The position numbers and the translations under genes are program-made. 64,000 nt of DNA from Desulfobacula toluolica Tol2 (lineage in GTDB: Bacteria > Desulfobacterota > Desulfobacteria > Desulfobacterales > Desulfobacteraceae). The stretch covers positions 4,722,001 through 4,786,000 of the forward strand of contig NC_018645.1 of assembly GCF_000307105.1 (NCBI RefSeq), written 5' to 3'. This document shows positions 18,672 through 28,918 of this stretch, one piece after another (positions within the stretch are counted from its first letter, which is position 1; each line of letters opens with the position of its first letter). Below the pieces are notes generated by a model that saw only the letters and a program-made list of their open reading frames with translations, was not told where the DNA came from and made no database searches.

Positions 18672-19419
18672 AAGACGTATTATGTGGCAAGGGGCATGTT
18701 AAAAGGATTGCTTCTGCAACATGTCGAAGGGACATGCATGATGCATCGCTGCATTGTTGAATCCAGTCAGAGGCTTCATCTGCAGCAATTTTACGTTGTT
18801 GCATAAGCACGTTATTTGCACGCATTAACAGGTCGTGGGTATTCAGTTCTTCCTTTGCAAGCTCTGCTCTCACCATAAGTTCTGTGTTAAAAATTGAAAT
18901 GGCTGCCTGATCAGCCAAATTACTCATCAGGTTTACCTCTGTTTTAGAAAACTCATGGGGTTTGGTTGTAAAACAGTTCAGTACGCCTAACAATTTATCA
19001 TTTTTGTATACAATCGGAACGCCTAACATGGAAACAATACCTGATCTGCGGGCCATATCTTTTTCTTTGAATTGCCTGTCCTTTAGTACATCGGCAATGA
19101 TCAAAGGTTTTTTGTAAGTTGCCACCATGCCCACCACCCCCTGGTTCAATGCCAGAGACTTATGGTAAAAAAGATCTGTATCAATACCCCTGGATGTTTT
19201 CAGACGAATTGTCAACGGGTTTTCACGCTTGTCAATCAACCATAAAGAACACGTTGTTATTTGGGTAATAGTTGCGGTGACTGTTACAATCAAATTGAGA
19301 ACGTCATCAATATATTTTTCATAAGTCATTGCTTCGGAAATTTTAATAATGTCTTGAACCTGGTTTGCCATTACACACATTGCCTCTACCTCACTGTCAT
19401 TTTCCAATGCAATCTGCAT
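18661..19419 (-). CDS. GAF-ANTAR RNA-binding antitermination regulator
   Basis: Cytoplasmic regulator with an N-terminal GAF domain (about 20-175; LNQGVVGMVATYKKPLIIADV and MLGVPIVYKNDKLLGVLNCF are typical) followed by a C-terminal ANTAR domain (about 190-245). The ANTAR pattern is seen in RANNVLMQQRKIA, DEASDWIQQCS and SLRHVAEAILL, matching the three-helix domain that binds tandem hairpins in leader RNAs to prevent termination. The ATG at 19419 lacks a ribosome-binding site and abuts a hairpin, whereas the in-frame ATG at 19380 follows GAGGTAGAGG; the shorter form (239 residues) may be the true product. It lies 80 bases downstream of the GAF-LuxR gene. RNA target not identified. Confidence 0.75.
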   Translation of the reverse strand: MQIALENDSEVEAMCVMANQVQDIIKISEAMTYEKYIDDVLNLIVTVTATITQITTCSLWLIDKRENPLTIRLKTSRGIDTDLFYHKSLALNQGVVGMVATYKKPLIIADVLKDRQFKEKDMARRSGIVSMLGVPIVYKNDKLLGVLNCFTTKPHEFSKTEVNLMSNLADQAAISIFNTELMVRAELAKEELNTHDLLMRANNVLMQQRKIAADEASDWIQQCSDASCMSLRHVAEAILLTCPLPHNTSYFS

Positions 19420-19420
19420 T

Positions 19421-19444
19421 TTGTATGGTTATTTTATCATACAA
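19421..19444 (-). promoter_or_regulatory. hairpin directly before the GAF-ANTAR start
   Basis: TTGTATG (19421-19427) and CATACAA (19438-19444) form a 7-bp stem with a 10-base loop that touches the annotated ATG. The sequence ATTTTATCATACAATC here recurs at about 20562-20577 upstream of the neighbouring LuxR gene. It may be a leader element or part of the dispersed repeat. Confidence 0.35.
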
Positions 19445-19499
19445 TCCAGTCACCTTGCGTTAATAGTTTTACGCATTACTATCCGGGCATCAAAACAAT

Positions 19500-20471
19500 T
19501 CAAAGTGTTGCAAGATAGGTTGAAAGATTGATTTTCTGATTAGTTATCCCAAGTTTTTTGCGAATATAATTTCTATAGGTTTCTACACTTCTATAGGAAA
19601 TATTCAGCAGTTTAGCGACTTCCTTGGAGCTGAGTCCGCTTCTGATCATATTGCAAATTTCATTTTCCCGTGGTGTTAGCCTGGGTATTTTTCTTGAAAT
19701 ACTGCTGCCAAAAGAAGATGTCAGTTGTTTTAAATTGTCTTCAAACACCTTAAAATATTCGTCTTCAATATCAGAACCTTTGTTTTGTAATTTTTTTAAT
19801 AATGGCAACAATAATTCATCAATATTATCCAAAACTCTTTCTTCCAGGTTCTTTTTTTCAGAAATCATCTGATTCATGACCTCACGAAGAGCAATATTTT
19901 TATCTTTTAATAATTGGTTCTGTTTCTTCAGCTTTTTTTCACTTTCATAAAGTGCCTTTTCTGCCTGTTTTTGCTCACTGGTGCGTCCTAATCTTTCTGC
20001 AATAGCATTGATCAGTGATCTTTCTTCCTTAAGGAACGGTCCCTCATAGAGTTCAGGCTTTTGCTCCCGGTAGCATACGCTCAAAACACCGACAGTCTCA
20101 CCATACAGGATAATATCTGCGGATTGTTTCCATGGAACTTCCATATAATTTTCAGTAACGAATTGTTTTCCGTTTATGATTAACTGTGCGCAGGTTATTT
20201 CCGGATATTGCCATGAACAAGGTATCACCTCGATAACAGCCTGGTATATTTCATTCAATGAGATATCTGCTTTTTCAACAATCTTTGATATGTTGTAAAG
20301 ACAATTTATCTCTTTTATCCGTTCTTTGAGATCATGGGTCTGCTGTGTAAGCTTTTTTTCCATCTGATTGTGCCGGATCTGTAACGCTTCAAGTTCTGCA
20401 TTTCTAATGCGTAATGCAGAAACTTGATCTAAAAGTTGTTCATCTAAAAATTGTTCGTCGGTTTTTTTCAT
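19500..20471 (-). CDS. GAF-domain LuxR-family transcriptional regulator
   Basis: DNA-binding regulator: N-terminal coiled coil (about 1-60; many Glu/Gln/Leu), a GAF-like sensory domain (INCLYNISKIVEKADISLNEIY through LINAIAERLGRTSEQ), a second long coiled coil, and a C-terminal LuxR helix-turn-helix (LTPRENEICNMIRSGLSSKE, then SVETYRNYIRKKLGI). This architecture is common in Desulfobacterota and usually controls stress or metabolic genes in response to a two-component partner or ligand. A longer frame starts at 20528, but that start lies inside a 15-bp inverted repeat; the ATG at 20471 has TATGGAAAA upstream and starts MKKTDEQF. Divergence of function from the neighbouring GAF-ANTAR protein is unclear. 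Confidence 0.78.
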   Translation of the reverse strand: MKKTDEQFLDEQLLDQVSALRIRNAELEALQIRHNQMEKKLTQQTHDLKERIKEINCLYNISKIVEKADISLNEIYQAVIEVIPCSWQYPEITCAQLIINGKQFVTENYMEVPWKQSADIILYGETVGVLSVCYREQKPELYEGPFLKEERSLINAIAERLGRTSEQKQAEKALYESEKKLKKQNQLLKDKNIALREVMNQMISEKKNLEERVLDNIDELLLPLLKKLQNKGSDIEDEYFKVFEDNLKQLTSSFGSSISRKIPRLTPRENEICNMIRSGLSSKEVAKLLNISYRSVETYRNYIRKKLGITNQKINLSTYLATL

Positions 20472-20490
20472 TTTTCCATAATAGGGGTTA

Positions 20491-20527
20491 TGATGCTCTT
20501 TGAACAAAACTCGTTCAAAGAGCATCA
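20491..20527 (-). promoter_or_regulatory. 15-bp perfect inverted repeat in the leader of the LuxR-type gene
   Basis: TGATGCTCTTTGAAC (20491-20505) and GTTCAAAGAGCATCA (20513-20527) are perfect complements around a 7-base loop, ending 20 bases before the preferred ATG at 20471. As RNA this is a very stable hairpin; as DNA it could be an operator. Confidence 0.6.
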
Positions 20528-20540
20528 ATTCATTAACTAA

Positions 20541-20650
20541 CTGCCACGGGCAGACCTGGCCATTTTATCATACAATCAGGTCACCTTGGCTTGCCTGCAG
20601 CAAAACATGAAAATCACTGTTTTAATTTTTCAAGACTTTAAATATAAAAA
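20541..20650 (+). repeat. dispersed intergenic repeat, copy 1
   Basis: Begins CTGCCACGGGCAGACCTGG and ends with AACATGAAAATCACTGTTTT, ATTTTTCAAGACTTTAAATA. The layout matches the copies at 50764-50855 and 53416-53510. Confidence 0.5.
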
Positions 20651-20689
20651 AGTCACTAAAAAACTATTTTACATTAAATCATCGAAAAA

Positions 20690-22102
<1,413 letters not shown>

Positions 22103-22167
22103 AGCAATGAATTCAGACCACAAATTTAAAAAATGTGTTCCAGTGTTATTGACTTTTATTATTGACT

Positions 22168-25149
22168 TTATTTTTTCATGGTCATGACGCATTGAGAATT
22201 TCTTCCGTTAATTTTCATCATCAGCGGCTTTTCTAATTGAATATGCCGCAAAAATGTCGTTTCTGACGCTGCAGAAAGAGATTCTATCCATTCCCAGTCA
22301 AAATAATCGTTTGATATGGTTGAAGATTCCTTACGAATCTCATCGACCGTGATATAATGCACACCCAAAGGTGTAATATTGTGAAAAAAATGAGACCCCT
22401 GGGAAGGATCAGCATTAATACTTTCATTTCTAAGCTCAATAATGGCACCTGCACCGGAAATGTTGCGCCACTTCACAGGTATTCCCAGATACCTGTCCGA
22501 AGATCCCCATCTGCCCGGACCCACCAGAAGATAAGAACGTTTTTGCTGAATCAATTGAGAATTTAATCTGTTGATCTCTTCAGCTATTTGTACGGTGGCT
22601 TCCGGTTTGAAATCACGGGGTTTTACATAAACGATATCTGTCATCTTATCATTGATGCCATTTCCAAGAGCATGGGATGAAAAGCAGAACCCATGATCGA
22701 TTTCCTGTTGGGTAATATCTATTTTAAACTGATTTTCTTCAATGGCCATGGGCCGTATTTGCAGAAAAAAGAAATCGGTTTTACGATCCTGATCAGGATA
22801 TAAATTCACCGAGAATTCAATCTCTACAGGAGTTCCGAAACTTTTACTCCCAAATGCCAGCAACTCTGTCAACAACCCGGAAATCGGCGGCATATTATAT
22901 TTAAGAATCCTGGCAAATGTCAGCACCTTGGGGCCTGGCATGTCCCAAGTATCGCGAATACGATTCTCGCCAAGAACATAGGTGCTGGCAAGTGTCTGCA
23001 CTGGAAATTCGTTATTTGCATCATTCACGGTTCTTTTTTCCAGATTCAGATGCTGATGAGCATTCAAATTATTATTTATTTTCAGCGCATAAAAAGAGTT
23101 TTGTGTATTCTGTAAAATATTTTCAACACTTGAAAATTCGGGTATTATGTTAGGATATTTGGGTGAGAACCGTAAGCTTTTCCCACCCTCTACAACGGTT
23201 TTGCCAAGTCCTAATGCAAAATGAGCAACCCCGTCTTCCGGTTTTATGCGGGAAAAAGGATAAAAATTATAAGACTGGGCAACGCCTGAAATGGCAGGAT
23301 AAAAATAGTCTCCGTAATGATCGCCCGCAATCTCCTGAACAATAACCGCCATGGAAGTTGTAAACGGCTGATTAGAACCGTTTAAAGAAAAAAGCTTTGC
23401 ATCTTCAGAATAGACAGATGCATAGACCAGCTTAATGGCTGCGATCATGTGATCAAGCCTGACTGACAGGCTGGCATGGTTGTTGGGAAGCTTATAGGTT
23501 TTATACAGACCGGCTGAAGGCGAAAAAGAAGCGTCTTCCAAATGATTGGAAGACCTGACAGCCAAAGGATAGTCCACCTGGGCAAGATAGGCTTCCAGAT
23601 CTTTTATCAGCCACTCCGGCAATTGTGCATTTAAAAAACCCTCTTTAACTTCATCATCTGTAAAACCCAATTTTGAAAAACCTTGCAGGTTATTCATAGC
23701 CACAAAATCATCAAAAATATCCGTGCATATCACCATTGTTCTGGGAATTTTAATATTTATGCTTGAGTTGTTATTTTGAAGCTCTTCATGCTTGCTGAGA
23801 AGACCGAATACAAAGGCCAGACCACGGCCCTTTCCTCCCAGAGACCCTTGACCGATTTTAACAAATTCCCTGATATTCGGATCAAAATGATCTCTATTAA
23901 ATTTTGAGACAATACCTTTTTGCCGTTTTTTTCTCAATTCGTTGATATTGGAAAGAATAAACTGCCGCAGTTCATCAGCACAATTAAAGTCGGAACTTTT
24001 AACTGCCCTGAATTTTAAGGCAAGATCAATTTCAAACCTGGCCATGAGCCAGTTGGAGAAATGATCCCGGTCTGCGTGGTATGCAATGGACTCTTTGGGA
24101 ATTTTTGGCAGCTTTGCACCAAGCTGCAGAAGATTTTCTGCACGATCAATCTCTTGTTTATCAGGCAAACAAAAAACAAAATCACCAAAACCAAGATGGG
24201 TCTGAAAAAATTCATGCATATCCCGGGAAAGTGTTGAAGAGTTTTTATCTATAAATACTGCTGGAATTGTATCGGATTTTTCACGGTTTTCCGACTCCGA
24301 ACTTATCAGAAGAAGCGGTACATTCCTGTTTTCATTTTTGATTTTAGACAGCAGGGCAATCCCTGCTTCAGGGTCTGTTTCACCGTTTCTTGGGAAACGG
24401 GTATCAGATATCACACAGAGAAGAAAGGATCGGTATTTTTCATAAAGCTCAATTGCCTCTTCATAATTTCTGGCCAGAAGCACCTTAGGCCTTGCACGCA
24501 TTGTAAGCAGTTTTAAATTATCATTAAGGCTTATTTTCAATAAGGCCTGGGTCTGTGTTACAATTTCCTTATAGATAATCGGCAAAAAAAACGAATAATA
24601 GTCAGGAGAATCTTCCACCAGAATCAATACTCGTGTGTTACCAAGCTTTGTATCCTGGTCAACATTAAGGTGGTCCTCTGCATTTTTTATCAAAGCAATA
24701 AAAAGATCGGAATTCCCGGACCAGATATAAATATTGTCAATGCATTCCCCTAAAACATTTTCAGGCAAAGCGTATATTTCCCTGATGCTTGGAGATATGA
24801 TGATAACCGGGAGATCTTTCTTGATTTCTTTTATTTTTTTTCCCAGGGAAAACAGATCCAGCTCTTCCAGATGAGGCACAATTAGTACCATGTCAAACTC
24901 TTTTTGACGCAAAAGAGACAGAGCTTCTTCTACAGAAGAGACACCGCTCACAGAAGGCGGATGAGAAAGGTTCATGCCGTTATATTCGTTGACTATTTTT
25001 GACGTAAGACTTCCGCTTTCTTCCATATTGTACATATCATAAAGACTGGCAATCAGCAGAATTTCCTTTATTTCGTATGCCATCAATTTTCGAAACACCT
25101 CGGACCTGGCATGAAATTCACTGATATATTTATTGTTTTCTATATTCAT
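22168..25149 (-). CDS. receiver-like domains fused to a PEP/pyruvate-binding (PEP synthase ATP-grasp) domain
   Basis: A 993-residue cytoplasmic protein. Residues about 30-165 and 175-325 each look like CheY-type receivers: the first is degenerate (FDMVLIVPHLEEL), the second keeps VLILVEDSPDYYSFF and an Asp in CVISDTRFPR. From about 430 the PEP/pyruvate-binding domain of PEP synthase follows: IGQGSLGGKGRGLAFVFGLL, then PLAVRSSNHLEDASF. The C-terminal part has the motif LLVGPGRWGSSDRYLGIPV. No phosphohistidine swivel (TSHxA) or PEP-utilising TIM barrel is present, so it cannot run the full PEP synthase reaction. It probably couples signalling to an ATP-dependent phosphotransfer whose acceptor is unknown. 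No partner gene adjoins. Confidence 0.75.
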   Translation of the reverse strand: MNIENNKYISEFHARSEVFRKLMAYEIKEILLIASLYDMYNMEESGSLTSKIVNEYNGMNLSHPPSVSGVSSVEEALSLLRQKEFDMVLIVPHLEELDLFSLGKKIKEIKKDLPVIIISPSIREIYALPENVLGECIDNIYIWSGNSDLFIALIKNAEDHLNVDQDTKLGNTRVLILVEDSPDYYSFFLPIIYKEIVTQTQALLKISLNDNLKLLTMRARPKVLLARNYEEAIELYEKYRSFLLCVISDTRFPRNGETDPEAGIALLSKIKNENRNVPLLLISSESENREKSDTIPAVFIDKNSSTLSRDMHEFFQTHLGFGDFVFCLPDKQEIDRAENLLQLGAKLPKIPKESIAYHADRDHFSNWLMARFEIDLALKFRAVKSSDFNCADELRQFILSNINELRKKRQKGIVSKFNRDHFDPNIREFVKIGQGSLGGKGRGLAFVFGLLSKHEELQNNNSSINIKIPRTMVICTDIFDDFVAMNNLQGFSKLGFTDDEVKEGFLNAQLPEWLIKDLEAYLAQVDYPLAVRSSNHLEDASFSPSAGLYKTYKLPNNHASLSVRLDHMIAAIKLVYASVYSEDAKLFSLNGSNQPFTTSMAVIVQEIAGDHYGDYFYPAISGVAQSYNFYPFSRIKPEDGVAHFALGLGKTVVEGGKSLRFSPKYPNIIPEFSSVENILQNTQNSFYALKINNNLNAHQHLNLEKRTVNDANNEFPVQTLASTYVLGENRIRDTWDMPGPKVLTFARILKYNMPPISGLLTELLAFGSKSFGTPVEIEFSVNLYPDQDRKTDFFFLQIRPMAIEENQFKIDITQQEIDHGFCFSSHALGNGINDKMTDIVYVKPRDFKPEATVQIAEEINRLNSQLIQQKRSYLLVGPGRWGSSDRYLGIPVKWRNISGAGAIIELRNESINADPSQGSHFFHNITPLGVHYITVDEIRKESSTISNDYFDWEWIESLSAASETTFLRHIQLEKPLMMKINGRNSQCVMTMKK

Positions 25150-25655
25150 CTTCAGTTATTTTTTCCTGTCAAACAATATATAGGAACAACCTTTATTTTT
25201 ATTTTCCAATACCATTATGGAAAAGAGCTGAGTCTTTATTCTCCAAAACAATATGAGCTATTCACATTTTTCAAGCGAAACAACACTATAAAACCACAAC
25301 CATACTACGTTAAAATTCCACGCATTATATCCAGATATAAATAATTTTAATTTAAATTTTAAGCAACGCGATAAAAACACGCTAATAATGCGTATAAATT
25401 TCACGCATTCAATCAAACGCAACACTTCAAGGTTTGGCTTTCAGGCGATATGTTTTATGCTTTTTTCAGACGAGTGCGATCATAAATTTTAAAAAAAATC
25501 TGTTTCTACAGGCTGTTACGGAATGAACAATTTATAAATCTTATCACAACATGCAGTTGTCCATTATAACAACAATAGTATATATGGTAGTTTTGCGAAA
25601 TTTTTTTTAGCTCTGTAACAGCCTGTCAACAACTTGCATGGATACAAGTGAAAAG
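25150..25655. other. gene-free spacer with a small TIR-flanked element
   Basis: About 500 bases between divergent-free minus-strand genes. It is AT-rich with no supported gene. It contains the 119-bp terminal-inverted-repeat segment listed separately, and no other structure that I trust. Confidence 0.5.
25508..25626. mobile_element. possible MITE-like element with 12-bp terminal inverted repeats
   Basis: ACAGGCTGTTAC (25508-25519) and GTAACAGCCTGT (25615-25626) are perfect inverted repeats bounding 119 bases of non-coding AT-rich DNA. No transposase is present and I see no clear target-site duplication, so it may instead be a long-range RNA stem. Confidence 0.35.
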
Positions 25656-28600
25656 TTAACCGGCCAATGCCTTGCATCCGGGGCCTGTGATCGTACTTTT
25701 ACCCCCGGAGACAGGAATGATATTTATCTGCGTGCCGATTCTTTCTTTTAAGGCTGGAACATGGGAGATGATGCCGATCAGCTTGCCTTCCTGCTGCAGT
25801 CCGGACAATGCTTCCAGCGAGGTTTCCAGGGCATCCTCATCCAGGGTGCCGAACCCCTCGTCCAAAAACAGGGAATCCACACGGACATTGCGACCGGCCA
25901 TATTGGACAGTCCCAGGGCAAGCGAAAGGCTTACAATAAAGCTTTCACCGCCGGAAAGATTTTTTGTGGACCGTATTTCACCTGCCTGATAATTATCCAC
26001 AATGTTCAACTCCAGAGGCTGTTTTTTATCCCTGATCAGCAGATACCTGTCCGTCATTTTTTCAAGCTGCCGGTTGGCATGGGACACCATGACCTCAAAG
26101 GTGAGGCCCTGTGCAAAATTCCTGTATTTTTTACCGTCTGCAGACCCTATTAATGCATGCAGGGCCTGCCATCTTTCACACTCTGTTTTCTGATCATCAA
26201 TCAATATTATTTTTTGCTGCAGCCTGTTTTTTGCCTTTGTGTTGTCCGACAATTTCTGTTTTATGGCACCGATCTGCTCCCCCAGCGTTTTAAGGGATTC
26301 CCGGATTTGGTACTGTTCTTTTTTCAGATAATCCAGGGGCAGATCCGTTATTTTCATTGTCTGCTCCCGGAAAAGCCGGGTTTCCCGGTCCTTTTTCCTG
26401 GCTGCAAGATCTGTCTTTTTTTTATCCAGCTCCTCTGCCCTTTTACTTAATCTGCTTTTTTCCTCAACTGAGAGCCGGTGGGAAACAAACATGGATTCAT
26501 CATCAAAACCAGCCTGTTTACAACCGGCCATAAAAGAAAATTCAAGATGATCCAGCTCAGGCTTTCGGGCGGCTGTGCTTTCTTTTACGGCTGTGATGCG
26601 AGTGTTCAATTCATTGAGCTGCTGTTTTGTTTTATCCCGGTTCTGCCTTGCTGCTTTTACCGATTTCTCGGTTTCAGCAACCCTGTTTTCCAGCCGGGTT
26701 TCTTCCGTATCAGGATTTTTTTGGCCATATAATTGGCTGCGCTCAAGCCCCAGCGCTTCACACTCTTTTTTCCTGGCTGCAAGAACACCCTGCCTTTCCT
26801 TTAAGTCCTCTTCAAGGGTTTTCATCAAGGCATCAAGGGTTGCTATCTTTGCTGTCAGGTCATTGTTTTTCTTTTCGATTTCAATTTTTTGGTTTTGATG
26901 ATCCTGCCACTTTTTTTGCCGGGCCTTAAGATAGACCAATATGGCATCAGGGCCTTTTTCCGGGATGCTCCTTATGCCAAAGGGAGCAAGATTTAAGACA
27001 AGCTTTTGTCTTACTTCATTACAATTTTTTGATGCCGCCTGCAGCTCATTTTCAAGAAGCAGGATATAAGCTTGGGACTCATCTTTTTTGTGCAAATCTA
27101 AAACCAGCTGTTTTTCCTCTTCAGCCCAATTCATCCCTGCTGTTTTTTCTTTGGACTCTTGTGTCTTCAGGCTATTTTCCAATTGTTCGGCCTTTTTGAT
27201 CAAACAGGACAGGTTGTTTATTTTTTCTTCAATCTCATCAATTTTGGGGATATTGCCTTTTGCAAAAGGATGATCACATGAGCCGCACAATGGGCACGCC
27301 TTGCCGTCTTCCAATTTTGACCGTTCATCTTCAAAGTTTTTGATCGTCCTCAAATATGCCATTTCACGCAAAAACCCGTCATGTTCAGCCCGGTATTCCC
27401 TCAGCAGGCGACCATCCAGAAGAGTTTTGATTTTATGTTGCGTATTTGCCACCTGTTTTACAGCATCTTCATGTTTTTTTTTAAGGTTACGGCAGGCTGC
27501 TGCCTGCTTTTCATGCCGGGCCATATCTGTTTTAAGCTGTTTTTTTCCTTTTAAAACCTGTTCGGTGATGACGGTAATGGCTGCCATGAAAGTTTTCAGA
27601 TTTTTAACCTGCTCAATCAGGCCGGTCAAGTGGGTGACAAGTTCCGCATCACGGACATTGGCAGACAGATAGGTGTTTATCAAGGAAAGGTCTTTAACGG
27701 CCAATGCCTGATCTGCTCTTGCTGATTGCTGCTGGTCCTGTTTTTCTGAAACCTGCTGTTTAATCTTGCGGCAGTCTGATTCAACTGTGTTTACGACAGA
27801 CTGCTTCTCCGACAATAAAAGATCCACGGCCCTGACCTTTTTAATCAGTAACAGCCCTTCCTTTTGTTCTTCCTTGACTTTGGTTACCGCAGTCTCAGCC
27901 GCTTTGAGATCTGTTTGCTTTAACCCCAGTATTTTTTCAATATCAGGAATCCGGGTTTTGGCATCTGTCAGAATTTTAAAATCATCCTGCTGTTGCTGCC
28001 GTTTGGATAACAATGTGGCATATTCACTGTCCAGACTCGCGGCTTTCCTGGCCATTTCCAATCTTTTTTTATCATTGCCAAATGCTTTAATTTCCCCGGA
28101 CAAATTCTCTGATTCTTCGTTGATTCCCGTCAGTTCGTTTTTTAATTTATCAATTTCCAAAAGCCAGAGAATTGTTTTGCCCAATTGATCGTTTTTTAAA
28201 CCAAGCGTTTTTTCAGCAGCCTGATTTCTGGACAGTTCCTGATGAAGGCATGATTCGTCTTCATCGCTTAAAAGGGAGATCCCTTCAGTTTTTGCCATCA
28301 ATACCCTGAGTTTATTGTGTTCAGCAGAATTGCGCTCATGAACCTGTTTTGAAATATCACTGTAAACTCCTGTTCCGGTAATCTGTTCCAGGATGGGGCC
28401 CCGTTGATCCGGCCCTGCCGCAAGAAATGCGGCAAACCCTCCTTGAGCCAGCAGCATGGAACGGGTAAACTGCTCAAAATCCATGCCGGTTATTGTTTCA
28501 ATCCTGGCGGCAACATCACGTTTTTTTGATTCCAGTATCCTGCCGCTGATCGCATCCGACACCTCATGCTTTGAGTCCAGAAGGTTGCCGTCCGCTTTTT

Positions 28601-28907
28601 GATAAGCTTTGCGCTGGCTCCAATGGCACTTGAATTGCCCGGTTATGGTTTCAAAAGTCACTTCGGCAAAGCATTCTCCGGTCTGACGGGACATGATTTC
28701 GTTATTGCTTTTATTGATGCCTTTTAATCTTGGCGTCCTGCTGTAAAGGGCAAGGCATATCGCATCCAGAATGGTTGACTTGCCGGCACCTGTGGGCCCT
28801 GTAATGGCAAATATCTTGTCCAAGGCATATTCCGCGCTTGCAAAATCAATGACCCACTCTCCGTAAAGGGAATTGAGATTTTTAAATCTAAGCTCAAGAA
28901 TTTTCAT
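25656..28907 (-). CDS. sbcC: exonuclease subunit SbcC (Rad50-like SMC ATPase)
   Basis: Large ATPase of the SbcCD (Rad50/Mre11) nuclease that processes hairpins and blocked DNA ends. N-terminal half of the ATPase carries Walker A GPTGAGKST near residues 36-44; the middle is about 800 residues of coiled coil with the zinc-hook motif CPLCGSC near 540; the C-terminal half has the signature LSGGESF and Walker B SLFLDEGFGTLD. At 1083 residues it is of normal length. ATG at 28907 follows the sbcD stop by 11 bases, consistent with the usual sbcD-sbcC operon. Confidence 0.92.
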   Translation of the reverse strand: MKILELRFKNLNSLYGEWVIDFASAEYALDKIFAITGPTGAGKSTILDAICLALYSRTPRLKGINKSNNEIMSRQTGECFAEVTFETITGQFKCHWSQRKAYQKADGNLLDSKHEVSDAISGRILESKKRDVAARIETITGMDFEQFTRSMLLAQGGFAAFLAAGPDQRGPILEQITGTGVYSDISKQVHERNSAEHNKLRVLMAKTEGISLLSDEDESCLHQELSRNQAAEKTLGLKNDQLGKTILWLLEIDKLKNELTGINEESENLSGEIKAFGNDKKRLEMARKAASLDSEYATLLSKRQQQQDDFKILTDAKTRIPDIEKILGLKQTDLKAAETAVTKVKEEQKEGLLLIKKVRAVDLLLSEKQSVVNTVESDCRKIKQQVSEKQDQQQSARADQALAVKDLSLINTYLSANVRDAELVTHLTGLIEQVKNLKTFMAAITVITEQVLKGKKQLKTDMARHEKQAAACRNLKKKHEDAVKQVANTQHKIKTLLDGRLLREYRAEHDGFLREMAYLRTIKNFEDERSKLEDGKACPLCGSCDHPFAKGNIPKIDEIEEKINNLSCLIKKAEQLENSLKTQESKEKTAGMNWAEEEKQLVLDLHKKDESQAYILLLENELQAASKNCNEVRQKLVLNLAPFGIRSIPEKGPDAILVYLKARQKKWQDHQNQKIEIEKKNNDLTAKIATLDALMKTLEEDLKERQGVLAARKKECEALGLERSQLYGQKNPDTEETRLENRVAETEKSVKAARQNRDKTKQQLNELNTRITAVKESTAARKPELDHLEFSFMAGCKQAGFDDESMFVSHRLSVEEKSRLSKRAEELDKKKTDLAARKKDRETRLFREQTMKITDLPLDYLKKEQYQIRESLKTLGEQIGAIKQKLSDNTKAKNRLQQKIILIDDQKTECERWQALHALIGSADGKKYRNFAQGLTFEVMVSHANRQLEKMTDRYLLIRDKKQPLELNIVDNYQAGEIRSTKNLSGGESFIVSLSLALGLSNMAGRNVRVDSLFLDEGFGTLDEDALETSLEALSGLQQEGKLIGIISHVPALKERIGTQINIIPVSGGKSTITGPGCKALAG

Positions 28908-28918
28908 GATCAGCTTTT

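Noticed and set aside
20491-20527. 15-bp inverted repeat as ANTAR target
   Set aside because: ANTAR targets are two adjacent hairpins with hexaloops; this is one hairpin with a 7-base loop.
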